A stretch of 64,000 nucleotides of DNA from Beta vulgaris subsp. vulgaris (lineage: Eukaryota > Streptophyta > Magnoliopsida > Caryophyllales > Amaranthaceae), in NCBI RefSeq assembly GCF_026745355.1, contig NC_079202.1:4128673-4192672 (forward strand), read 5' to 3'. The position numbers and the translations under genes were made by a program. Below, one piece after another: positions 1-10,490 of the stretch. The notes under the pieces are model-generated. The model was given only the letters and a program-made list of their open reading frames with translations. It was not told where the DNA came from and did no database searches. Every line of letters begins with the position of its first letter. The stretch's first letter is position 1.

Positions 1-47
1 ATATATTATTTTATTAATTGATTAAATGTACTATTTCTTATACTAAA

Positions 48-310
48 CTAGTTATTAGTCCCGGGCTATGCCCCGGGTAAGAAAAAATTTTATTTATTAA
101 TATAATACTTTATGATAATAACACTAAATACAACTTAGTCTAGTGGTTATAACTTTAGTATATGTACTTGAGGTCTTGGGATCAAACCCTATACTATGCA
201 ATTTCTTAATTCTTTTATTATACATGGATTACATGAACTAAAATTCCCTAGGGAAAGCGCCATGTGGCACAGTTTCTTATTTTCGCACGCCTTTTAATAT
301 ATTGTATAGA
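48..310 (-). mobile_element. Non-autonomous Helitron, copy 1
   Basis: Read on the minus strand, the element starts with TCTATACAATATATTAAAAG preceded by A. It ends with a CCCGGG..CCCGGG hairpin followed by CTAATAACTAG and then T. This matches the Helitron rule: 5' TC, 3' hairpin plus CTRR, insertion between A and T. It has no coding capacity. Two relatives of nearly the same length lie at 15228-15490 and 51875-52139. Confidence 0.78.
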
Positions 311-440
311 TATATAACTTTTTCTATAATTTGAATAAATTTTTTTAGAATGGCCTTGAATTGGGTAAAGCTCCTTTTTGGAAAAATGTAGTTTTTCTAA
401 TTGTGTGTAAGGTACTAAGGTGTAACAATCACTTACTTAG

Positions 441-850
441 TGCTGTCAGTTTGGTTGAAAACTGATGGTTAAACTGCAAACGGTTGATCAACTGAACTGA
501 ATAAACTGAACTGAATTGACCCATAACTGAAAAGTTAAAAACCGATAAGTCAATCAGATTAAAGTAAACTGCAATTAACTGAACTGAAACTGAACTGAAA
601 CTCAACCGAAAACATACCAAACTGAAAATTAACTGGACGAAAAACCGATTTAAACTGAACTGAACTGAACTGAAAATGAACTGAATTTAACTGAAAACTG
701 TTTCAAACTGTTTTTAACTGAACTGAATCAAACTGAATGAAACTGTTTTTAACTGAACTGAATCAAACTGTTGTTAACTGAACTGAATCAAACTGAATAA
801 AACTGTTTTTAACTGAACTGAATCAAACTGTTTTTAACCGAACTGCATAA
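441..850. repeat. Left AACTGAACTG word array
   Basis: This is a degenerate array built from AACTGAACTGAA, AAACTG and TTTAACTG words. The same words return at 4130-4425, next to the other end of the hAT-like element. Confidence 0.8.
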
Positions 851-859
851 GGTTTGGTC

Positions 860-1150
860 GTAAATAGTGGTGTCAGAAACAGATCTGACCGCTGGATCAA
901 CCTGATTCTGACCTGACCTGACTTGAACCTGGTTCGACCTGTGACTACTGTGAGGGTCAGTTAGTGGTGTCAGAATCAGATCTGACCGATGGGTCAACCT
1001 GATTCTGACCTGACTTGAACCTGGTTCGACCTGTGAGGGTCAGTCCTTAGACCTGACCGAAACCTGACCTGGGATTACCCAGACCTGACCGGCACCCGCA
1101 AGATTATATCCTGACCGTTCAGACAGACCTGCTCTCAAACCCGAACCCGA
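860..1150. repeat. GACCTGACC word array
   Basis: Degenerate repeats of CTGACCTGACC, GAACCTGGTTCGACC and ATCTGACCG. The motif TAGTGGTGTCAG, which resembles the hAT terminus at 438, occurs at about 866 and again at about 964, each followed by similar sequence. This suggests a local duplication of about 98 bp or a nested related element. Confidence 0.7.
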
Positions 1151-2901
1151 CCGCAATCAACAAGATATTATTAAAATTCAATTTTTTTTTATCTACAAAA
1201 TAATTTAAATATGTTAATTTATAAAATATGCTTAATAATAATTAATTAAATAAAAATTAAAAATTAAATTACATTTAATTTGACTATTTGTGGTTACACT
1301 TTCAATATCATGTATTTGTTTATATTTTTATTTCATTTATTTTTGAATTATTTTTGTACATTATTCTCTTGTTTTAATTTTACATCTATTGATGTATATT
1401 ATTATAAAGTCAACTCAACATGTAAATTATTTTTACTAAAATTAAATTGAACAAAAATTGAGTTGAAACTTGACAAATTTTAATCAAAAATTGAACTTGA
1501 CTAACCAAAGCTGTTTAGTAACCAAATTAATTTATTGTTATCTACATCAAATACTTGAATTTACAAGTCAATTATTTTTACTTTGATTTTTTTATTAAAC
1601 TTATTAAACCTAAGATAACATCAACTTACAAAACTATTTCTAGATCCCAAACCAGCGATTTTAAATCGCTTAATCAAGTACTTGTTAACTACTGGTTTTA
1701 TGCAAATCTTGTTCAATTAACAAACACCACCAACAATCTTTATCATTTCTGAAAAAGCAAGAGATCTACATGCAATATCATAATACAGTTAAATTAATAA
1801 GAATATAAAAATAAGAAAAAGTCAGTAAATAAACAAATAAATTAACAAAATAAGAAGAAAAAGACAGTAAACGAAAAAATAAATTAATAAAAACAAGAAA
1901 AATGAATTACAAAATTCTGAATATTCAACGCAAAAAAATAATATTATACGAATTAAAATCTAAAAACTAATATTTAATAATCAAATTAATAAACGAATTG
2001 CGAAAATAATGTATATTGACAAGCTAAATCAAAAATCTAAAACAACATTCAGCCTTGTTGAAGATTTCGACAATTAAAAATCTAAAAAATAATATATAAC
2101 AAGCTAAATTAAAATGATTTACAACAATGAACAAACTAAATTTAAAAATAGACAAAATTTCCCCTCAAAAAAAATAAACAATGAAGACCGGCGAGATGAT
2201 GAGAGAATGAAGACCGACCGGCGAGATCTGGAAACAAATCTGAAGCCATTGATATCGAACAAACGAACGATAAGCTTGAACGTTCGCGTGAAAGAGAGAA
2301 GAAGACGTTGCGTGCTTGAACGACCGCGAAGCTTGAACGTCGGTGCGAAGAGAGGTGCGTGAGAGAGAAAGTTGAAGGAGATCTACCATGAGAGGAGGGA
2401 GAGTACGAGTAAGGCTGAGGAAGGAAATCTCAGAGAGGAGAAGTGAGAGTGAGGGAGGCTATTACTGAGGAATGATGATAGGAGGAAGGGGAGGGTTTAG
2501 GGTTAGAAAGGGATGTAGTTCAATGGTTGGATTTTGATCTTTTCAAATCAATGGTCTTAATTCATAATCTTTGACATTATATTTTGACAATGAGAATTGA
2601 GAGTGGTCAATCACATGGATTGCTAACTTAATCAATGGTTGGATTTTCATCTTTATAAATCAATGGTTTTTTCCCTCAAAAAAAAATTTAATAGCCTAAA
2701 CTACTAATAAACTAGTATTGATTTTGATATTATTATGATTTGAGTATTCTAATTTCTAGTTCTAATATTATTAGTTTACTAACTTTAGAAATTAGTATAT
2801 TACTAGAAATTAAAAAAATTAGAAACTTTCAAAATTTAATTAGTATTAATGATTTTTAAGAAATTAGTTTTCTAAATTAATTAGTATTGTCACTTGTTAT
2901 A

Positions 2902-3227
2902 TAAACATATCAAGAGTCGTTATACTAATTTATAATCAATGAGTATTAACGGGTTTTATAATGATTTTAATACCAAAATTATACTAAAATGATTAAACAC
3001 ATTGATAAAATATTTGTTTATACTTTATCATATATAGTCACAACATAAAGCATATATACCGTGTTATGTTTGTTATTGCTATTGCTATTCTTAACATTGT
3101 TGCTACTATATTACTATTAGTATTTATATTGTTATTGTTAAGAATCCGTAAATAGTTATACTAGTTATTATTGTTGTTGTTATATGAAGCTTGAAATTGA
3201 TCATCTACTCGTTATTATTGTCATTGG

Positions 3228-3264
<37 letters not shown>

Positions 3265-3613
3265 TATGAAGAGTCGTTCTACTCCTTTACTCATTAGAGT
3301 GGTTTTACTCAATTGATTAGTCCAAATACGAGTTCACTATGAGAATACACTAAACATCAGGTAACAATATAGTGTTTTTATTAGTTTTTTCGTTATCATC
3401 CATATATCTATCGCACGCATACGTAGGGATAATGATTTGGGGTATAATACATTATCATTATTATTGTGCAACTTATGAAACCCTCGTTATAATCACCTAG
3501 GCCTCATATGAACCGTCGTTGTAAACATATGAATGTATGATTGTCATTTTGTTATAGCATTATTATAACATATTAAGAGTCGTTATACTAATCTATAATC
3601 AATAGAGTATTAG
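2902..3613. repeat. Spaced direct repeats of about 45 bp
   Basis: A segment containing AAGAGTCGTTATACTAAT, then TATAATCAAT and AGTATTA, occurs near 2905-2950 and again near 3567-3613. A weaker copy, AAGAGTCGTTCTACTCC, lies near 3268. The direct, spaced arrangement is not explained by the hAT ends. Confidence 0.6.
3228..3259. repeat. (TA)n microsatellite
   Basis: An uninterrupted TA dinucleotide run of about 32 bp inside the hAT-like element. Confidence 0.95.
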
Positions 3614-4129
3614 ATTGGTTCTACAATTATTTTGATATAAATCTAGTAATTGATCGTATATTTGTTGTTAATATATAATTCTCTTATGTTATCGGTAGTT
3701 AAGTTATTAGAGCATATTAAGATTGATGCTCCTCATACTCTTAATAATCAAATAATCAATCACGTATTCGCTATAATTTCCAATATTATAACCGTCCTAA
3801 TACATTTAAGCCTACTGATAAAATAGTTTCTTTTATAGTCACATATATATCAAAGTTAAGAGATTGAAACGAAATTCTCAATATCAACCGAATGTTGAAC
3901 CTTTAATAAAATAAATTTACAAAATATGGCAACATCAAAATGCGCTTTCGTAGACAAATATAGATACGTTCTCTTGGTGCTATCGTTGTATTCGACAAGT
4001 TTAATCTATGCATGTGAGAAAAGTCCAATTGATGATTGGAATTTCCTGCAATGAATAATGACTTGACCCGAAGTGAGACCCGAAGTGAAAATATGTAACG
4101 GCATAATCGATATCAAGTTTTACCCGAGT

Positions 4130-4425
4130 CAATGCTGTTTCCTTAAAAACTGAAATTAACTGAATCCGATCTGAAAATAACTGTTTAACTGATAGTAATC
4201 CGTAAAAAGTCAACTGTTTAACCAAAACTGTATGGGTCAACCAAAAGACAACTGTAAACTGAACTGAACTTAACTGAAAATTGAATTAACTGTATGGATT
4301 GAAACTGAAACCGAAAAAGTTTAAACTGAATCGGTTAAGATCGAAAAAATGAACTGAATTAACTGAACTGAAGTCAACTGAACTGTTTGGTTTGAACCAG
4401 AACTGAACTGGTTAACTGAATTGAC
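4130..4425. repeat. Right AACTGAACTG word array
   Basis: The same AACTGAACTG and GTTTAACTG words as at 441-850, in the same orientation, running up to the right terminus of the 438-4432 element. Confidence 0.8.
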
Positions 4426-4440
4426 ACTACTACACTTACT

Positions 4441-5405
4441 CCTCAATTTTCTTTGTGTCTTTAGCTTGAGTAATCCAAAGGTTAGTTAATAAATTTTTTA
4501 AAGTGCTTTTAGTCATAAGAGTATTTAAAGAATTTGTTATGAACCTTAGGAAACAAGATGCGATTTTTTTTTTTTTTTTGAAAAAAAGAATAAATTAAGA
4601 ATCTAAGAGTATCTCATAAAGAATCTTTTTCCTTTTATGTCATACTACATATGTAGAAATTGTGTTGTCTAAAATTAGATAGCTTAGTGTTCTCTTTCTT
4701 TATTCGTGCCATATAGACATTTATTTTAAGGGATATTATCTCAGATAACCTTGACATATAGCTCTTTGTTCCAAATAACCCCACATTGCCACCCCTATCG
4801 CGGATAACCCTAAATTTGTAATTTGTAGTTAAACATTACAGAATTACCACCACTACTAATCGATTTATTTAAAACCATTGTTGACTCTCAAAGTCCACCT
4901 TTGAAATAATTTAAATACTTTAACTATTTAAAATATTAAATAATCATTGACTTTGAAATAGTCAATACTCAAGAAATTAATTATTTAAATACTAAAATAT
5001 ATATAAATATGCTTTAAATATATTTATGAAATTCATAAAATTACGGGAAATTGCAAATTAAACGTGACACTTTTATTGCTGCTTGTATGATATAACACTA
5101 ATATGATTACTAAATAGTCGATGTTTGTATTTTCAAAGAATTCATAGAAGAGGCAATAGTTGATAGTAAGGAGTCTTTGAATTTTACTAGCCAATAAATA
5201 ATAGGAATTTAATATGAAGTTAATTAACCTAAACTCTTTAATTAGAATGTGATTGTGCGTAATGTGTATGATGTCGTGTGTGAAAGTGTGATGTGATTTA
5301 GATTACTAAGGAAACCAGAAGCACATGTAGGCTGGAGAGAGAGTGTATGCGATTTTGTGTATGATGGCCAGAAATGATGTGTAGGATGAGGGAGAGAGAG
5401 TTAAA
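4441..5405. other. Intergenic, nothing recognised
   Basis: AT-rich sequence with no credible coding frame and no element boundaries that I can support. Confidence 0.6.
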
Positions 5406-5545
5406 TGTACATGTGTGGAGAATAATTGCATTAAACTGATTATGTTAATCCTGACATTTAATATATATATATAGTGTTTACAATACAAGCCTACAACTAG
5501 TAAAAGTTCATATTATCCTTTTACATACAATATTACTCCAATACA
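5406..5545 (-). repeat. Copia 3' LTR
   Basis: On the minus strand the LTR runs TGTATTGGAG to CATGTACA. It is preceded by a short polypurine tract and shares about 100 bp with the repeat at 6888-7001. About 25 bp near its 5406 side are absent from the other LTR. Confidence 0.8.
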
Positions 5546-6874
5546 CCCTCTCAATCATTACGGGGTGAACAACAGATAGATTGGAACGATGCTTACTAAA
5601 CAAGTTAGTAGATATACCCTTAGTAAAAATATCAGCAACCTGAGACTGAGTAGCTATGTCGAACAATAAGACCTTCCTTGGCAACCGTTTCGCGAACAAA
5701 ATGATAATCCACATCAATATATTTGTTGTGATCATGATGAATTGGATTAGCAGTGAGATATGTAGCAGAGACATTATCACAATACACGATCACAGGAAAG
5801 CAAAGACAATGGGCAATGTCAGCAAGAAGTTGCCTGAGCCAAATAGTTTCTGCAGCCGTGTAGGCAGCATCCCTGTACTCAGCTTCAGTGGAGGATTTTG
5901 ACACAGTAGGTTGTTTTCTCGAGCGCTAGAAAATAAGATTCTTCCCAAGAAAATCAGCATAGCCAGTAGTGGAACGACGAGTGTCAGGCAACCCGCCCAA
6001 TATGCATCAGAGTAGGCAATAACAACAATAGGAGAACTGCTGCTATATAAGAAAAGAACAAAATCCAAAGTGCCTTGCAGATATCTGAAAATTCTTTTCA
6101 CAGCATGAAGGCGAGTAGTACGAGAAGCATGCATAAACTGAGACACCATATTAACAGCATAAGCAATATCTGGATCATTCATAGTTAAGTACTGCAAGGC
6201 ACCAACCATATTACGATAATCTGTGGGATCAACAAGAAGCTCTCCATCAAGAAGAGACAATGTAACTCTAGAGACAATAGGAGTGCTAACTGGTTTAACA
6301 GTATGAAGATGGAATTTACGGAGTAAATTAGAAACATACTTATTTTGAGAAAAAAATAAACCAGAGGGAGTACGCACAACCTGAACACCTAAGAAATAAT
6401 GAAGATATCCTAAATCCTTCATAGAAACTGAGAAGAAAGAACAAAGATGAATTTTGTAACGAGGGCTTGACTACTACCAGTAAGGACAATGTCATCAACA
6501 TATAAGAGAAGAATAATGAGATGACCACAAAGTTTGAGAGTGAACATGGAAGTGTCATAACTGCCGCACTTGAAACCAATAATAGATAATAGGAAATTGT
6601 TGAAACGAGAGAACCAAGCGGTAGGAGCTTGTTTCAACCCATAAATGGGCTTACGAAGACGACAAATATGAGTAGGTTTGGAGGGATGAACAAAACCCGG
6701 AGGTTGATGCATATAAACCTCTTCATGAAGAAAGCCATGAAGAAAAGCATTTTTGACATTCAATTTTACGAATACACCATTTAAGAGAAACAACAATAGT
6801 AAGAACTAAGCGAATAGTAGTAGGCTTAACAACATGACTAAATGTTTCAAAGTAATCAATACTTGCTTGTTGGT
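5508..6874 (-). pseudogene. Copia reverse transcriptase / RNase H remnant
   Basis: Broken pol open in several frames. In coding order one reads the RT start (VKLNVKNAFLHGFLHEEVYM, then YGLKQAPTAWF), the RT catalytic motif YVDDIVLTGS, a linker with FLGVQV, and the copia RNase H region with SKSSTEAEYR, a VIVYCDN box and ADIFTK. These motifs place it in Ty1/copia, where the enzyme copies element RNA into DNA and degrades the RNA strand. Frameshifts occur near 6420, 5930 and 5650. The RNase H motif that normally reads YSDADWAGC reads YSDAYWAGC, so a usual acidic residue is replaced. No gag, protease or integrase precedes it; the primer-binding site at 6875-6887 lies immediately upstream. It cannot produce a working protein. 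Confidence 0.88.
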
Positions 6875-6887
6875 GGCTCTGATACCA

Positions 6888-7001
6888 TGTACAAGTGTGA
6901 AGAAAGGTTAACCCTGACATTTAATATATATAGTGTTTACAATACATGCCTATGACTAGTAAAGTCCATATCATCCTTTTACATACAATATTACTCTAAT
7001 A
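6888..7001 (-). repeat. Copia 5' LTR
   Basis: Partner of the LTR at 5406-5545. It abuts the primer-binding site TGGTATCAGAGCC on the minus strand. The outer few bases, next to 7001, have diverged from the expected TG start. Confidence 0.78.
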
Positions 7002-7006
7002 TTAAA

Positions 7007-7316
7007 GTTAAAGGTACACAAAATCGCTCCAAACTAGGACCTAGTATTACCATGGATTTTGGAAGAATTTTTAGGAACTATTTTGAGGATGAAATTTATG
7101 AGCTAATTGTTTCTTAGCTACTGTATGTTAGTTAGGAATTGGAGATTTTCATTGCATGTTCATATAAGTTTGTTTAAATGTGAGTTTTTTAGCACTAAAA
7201 ACTAGCCTAGTGCATAATCTATCGATTTTGTGAAGAAAATTACGTGCAAAATGATTTGGTTTGCTTTTGGTTGGTTTGGGAAGTATGCTAAGTGGTAATT
7301 TGAGAAACATTGCTAC
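7007..7316. other. Intergenic, nothing recognised
   Basis: No gene or element boundary seen. The sequence may be old LTR-element relic, but no domain supports that. Confidence 0.45.
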
Positions 7317-7452
7317 GTCTACCCTGTGGGTAATCTACCCACTACTAATATAAGCATTAAAATATTATTAATCATGTGAGTTGGATTCCACTATCATCAC
7401 TTACCATTACTCGATCTCTATTAGTGGTGGGTATATTACCCGGTGGATAGAC
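7317..7452. mobile_element. Short fold-back element (MITE-like)
   Basis: The first and last 35 or so bases are inverted copies: GTCTACCCTGTGGGTAATCT at the left and, on the other strand at the right, GTCTATCCACCGGGTAATAT. Both continue into ACCCACYACTAATA. Only about 65 bp separate the arms. The TSD is not clear, so the superfamily is not assigned. Confidence 0.6.
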
Positions 7453-10400
7453 TAATTATTTTCCTAATTTGAGGTTGCATGTGTGACTTAAAGTTTCAAG
7501 TTTTATCACTAAGTTATGACTCCGATTTAGTCGTTTGAAAAGCGTATATGACACCTTGTTTTCGGTTTTCGACCAAGCTTTACTCGTGAGAATTTGTGAG
7601 TATTGAGCTTCGAAATTTTTGTGAGGAATTTATGGCAGTAACTTATTGAATTTAACGAATAAAGTTTTACCAAGTTTTCATCAAAACTTGTTGTCAATTA
7701 CGAGCCACAAAAACCCGCTACAAACCGCGTTTCAAGCAGAATTCCGTATAGTTCTTTGCAAACGGTTTGAAGAAGGACTTATTCTAACTAATTTGGGGAG
7801 ACTACGATAGCTTAGCTACTACATGATATACAAATCAAACATTTAACTTGACTACAAATGTATCTCTAAAGGAACTCTTCTTTCGAACTCTAAAAATAAT
7901 ATTTTATTTCACTTATTACCTTTTCTAGTTTCAATGTACATTTTGTATTCTTTTCTTTTGATAATGATAAGTTTTGATATATAGCAACTCAAAACCATTT
8001 AGTTACTGTCCTAAACCACATAAATCATTGATTAAGTTTAAGAAAATTTAAGAATACCTTTCCATGAAGGAATACGTTTAAGGTTTGCTTTTCTTTGTGA
8101 ATTAATGATTAAAAAATTATGTTTTTGAACTATTTTGCACGAAAACGGGGTTATGTGTGTATATTGTGTGAGGATATAAGGTTAAAATAGCTTGCAAGTG
8201 AGTAAAATAATAGGGGCTTAGGCTCCAAAATGTGTGGAGGTCTACAATTCGATGTACCTGATCAATGTGAAAACACCCTCCATGCGATTCCTTGGTTTGG
8301 CTAAGAATTTGTGAGTTATGATAACTGGTTTTGCAAGTGATGTTTTACATCAAGTTTTGAATTAAAATGCCAAGTATTTTTGGAAATCTTGTTAACACGT
8401 AATGTTGAGCTTATGTTTAATTTGTAAATAACTATAGAGTACAACGCCCTATTTTCAACCACCATAAGTAGTTTCCTAGTTTGTTTTGTGTACCAGTTTA
8501 AGCTAATTATATTCTATTAACCTGTACTGGTGGGGGATAAACTCTCTTCTGTGGGAACTTAAAGGTAGACTACAAGGGAACTCTAGGAATGTGTAGCAAG
8601 GGTATCCATAACAAGCTGGAACTTGAGCATGATCATATCACTTTTACTAAATGACTTTGTGATGTATACTTGAATATATATTTGCATCTGATTTGTGTGC
8701 TATGTATTATAATAACTTGAACTATCTCTTGTATGATGTATGTTTCTAAACTATGCTCATAGAGTCAACTCACGCATATTAATGGGTTTGACTCTAACAG
8801 GTGACAACCTCCATATCATTTTATTCTAAATTGCTTCCGCTAATCTTATATAATATAACATATATATAATGATTTAAGAAGTCATATGAAGGTGGCCTGT
8901 TATATGGAGCTCATTGGGTGTTATATGGATAATTGAAGAGAGGGAGATAAAATCATGTTTTGAAAGAATTACGGAAATAATCGATTAAAGGTCCACTCAC
9001 TTTGCTCAAATAAATAGATAGATCGAAACAATTCAAATTTTAATTTTAAAGTATGTAATATAATGTAATACTTCATCTATCTTTGTTAATTAACCTCATT
9101 GAGCTTAGGAAGTTTTTAAGTTTTTCTGGTTTGGATGAGCCGATGAAACACAAAAATGGTAGGATGGGAACAAATAAAGTGAATGTGAGAGTATAATAAT
9201 GGTGTCTATTGTCATTTTTAGTTCGAGACAATATTTTGATAGCATCTAATTTGTGTATTATAAAACCCACCGAGACTAAAAGTTCTATAGTGGTCAAAAG
9301 TAAATATGACCATGAAAATCTAATTGTTTGAAATCATTTTAGGTTTAAAAGTGAACCTAGTATCATGATGATAGACTTATTTAGAATATAATTGAATGAA
9401 ATATTTTTGGGCCCCTTGCCAACCCTAGGCCCTAGATCGTCACACCTCTAGCTTAGGTCCAAGGCCAGACCTGATAATTCATATGTTAGTAGCGTTTTTA
9501 TGAAAGTTATTACACAAAATTACCTTTATTATTATGGAAAAGCTCAAAAACAACTATATATAAGACTATATCCATTACCAAAAATATCATTTTTATATGC
9601 ACTATTTGCATATATTGATTACTCAACTCATCAAATATCTTACTATTTTAAGTTAATCTTACGTTCCTTGAAGTTTTTCCTATGCTTGCTTTATTTATAA
9701 TATGATAGTTTTTTCTTATTCATTTTACACCCTCCATTGTTCACTTGTTAGGTCCCTTTATTGCATCCTTTCTCATAACTATATTATCTCTTCTATTTTA
9801 TAAATAAAAAGTTATAAGAGTTGAATTGACCTAAATTGAGATGCTACCTTGATTTAAGAAGGTACAATTTATATTTTCAACCATATATATTTATATTTAT
9901 TTATTTATTTTAAAAAAAATATTTATATAAAATTTTAACGGATAAACAATTCATGCAATCAACTAACTTATCAATTTCAATTAACTAATCATTTTAATCT
10001 CCTTCTCAACCTACGTAACCAAACATAGCCTTAATCTCCATTCTCCACAATCAAAAAAATAAACAAAAAGGAGACAACTGTATTACCTACTCCTAATTGA
10101 TTATTTGATTCCATTTCCTAATAAAACCAACTTTTCAATCGAGTTGAATGTGTCGGCGCTTGCTTAAACTTCACATTTGGCACCCCACACCTCCTTTCAT
10201 TAGATCTAACCTCTGCATCTCTTTTTCTCTCTCTTCCATATTTTCCATTGCAGTTATATCACCGACATTTCCCTCTAAATCACAGCTCCCATTAACAAGA
10301 AAAACAGCAATATAATACATGCACATTACATTTGCATCAAATATCAACCCACATTAAACCCTAAACCTCTTTACCCATATCCTGTTACATTGCTAATTTT

Positions 10401-10490
10401 TCTGGGATTTCCTTCAATTTTTCATAAAACAACTTTTTTTTCTTCTTCCCCATTTCCAGAAAAAATTATTAAAAATTCTGGGTTTTCAAA
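7453..10490. other. Intergenic region upstream of the GH9 gene
   Basis: AT-rich with no credible exon. A Stowaway-like end (TACTTCATCTATCTTTGTTA) appears near 9069 without a clear partner. Just upstream of 10491 the sequence becomes pyrimidine-rich (10210-10260, 10430-10455), as in many plant 5' leaders. I could not fix a TATA box or a transcription start. Confidence 0.45.

Larger units (their letters stand above)
438..4432. mobile_element. Large hAT-like non-coding element
   Basis: The 8-bp sequence CACTTACT lies directly outside both ends, at 430-437 and 4433-4440. The termini are inverted and related: TAGTGCTGTCAG at the left and TTGACACTACTA at the right, reverse complement TAGTAGTGTCAA. 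An 8-bp TSD with TAG-type ends is typical of hAT elements. Arrays of an AACTGAACTG word fill both subterminal regions. No transposase domain is recognisable in the 4 kb, so it would depend on another element. The 82-codon frame at 2114-2362 shows no family resemblance. Nested insertions inside are possible. Confidence 0.65.
5406..7001 (-). mobile_element. Internally deleted Ty1/copia element with both LTRs
   Basis: Two related terminal repeats enclose copia sequence: 5406-5545, which is the 3' LTR on the minus strand, and 6888-7001, the 5' LTR. On the minus strand the 5' LTR ends in CA and is followed at once by TGGTATCAGAGCC at 6875-6887, the usual initiator-Met tRNA primer-binding site. The 3' LTR is preceded by the purine tract ATTGAGAGGG. 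TTAAA at 5401-5405 and 7002-7006 may be the 5-bp TSD. Gag, protease and integrase are missing, so the primer-binding site is joined almost directly to reverse transcriptase. Confidence 0.82.

Noticed and set aside
2114..2389. Arg/Lys-rich 82-residue protein and its antisense partner
   Set aside because: Low-complexity frame inside a hAT-like element, no recognised domain, and opposite-strand frames equally long.
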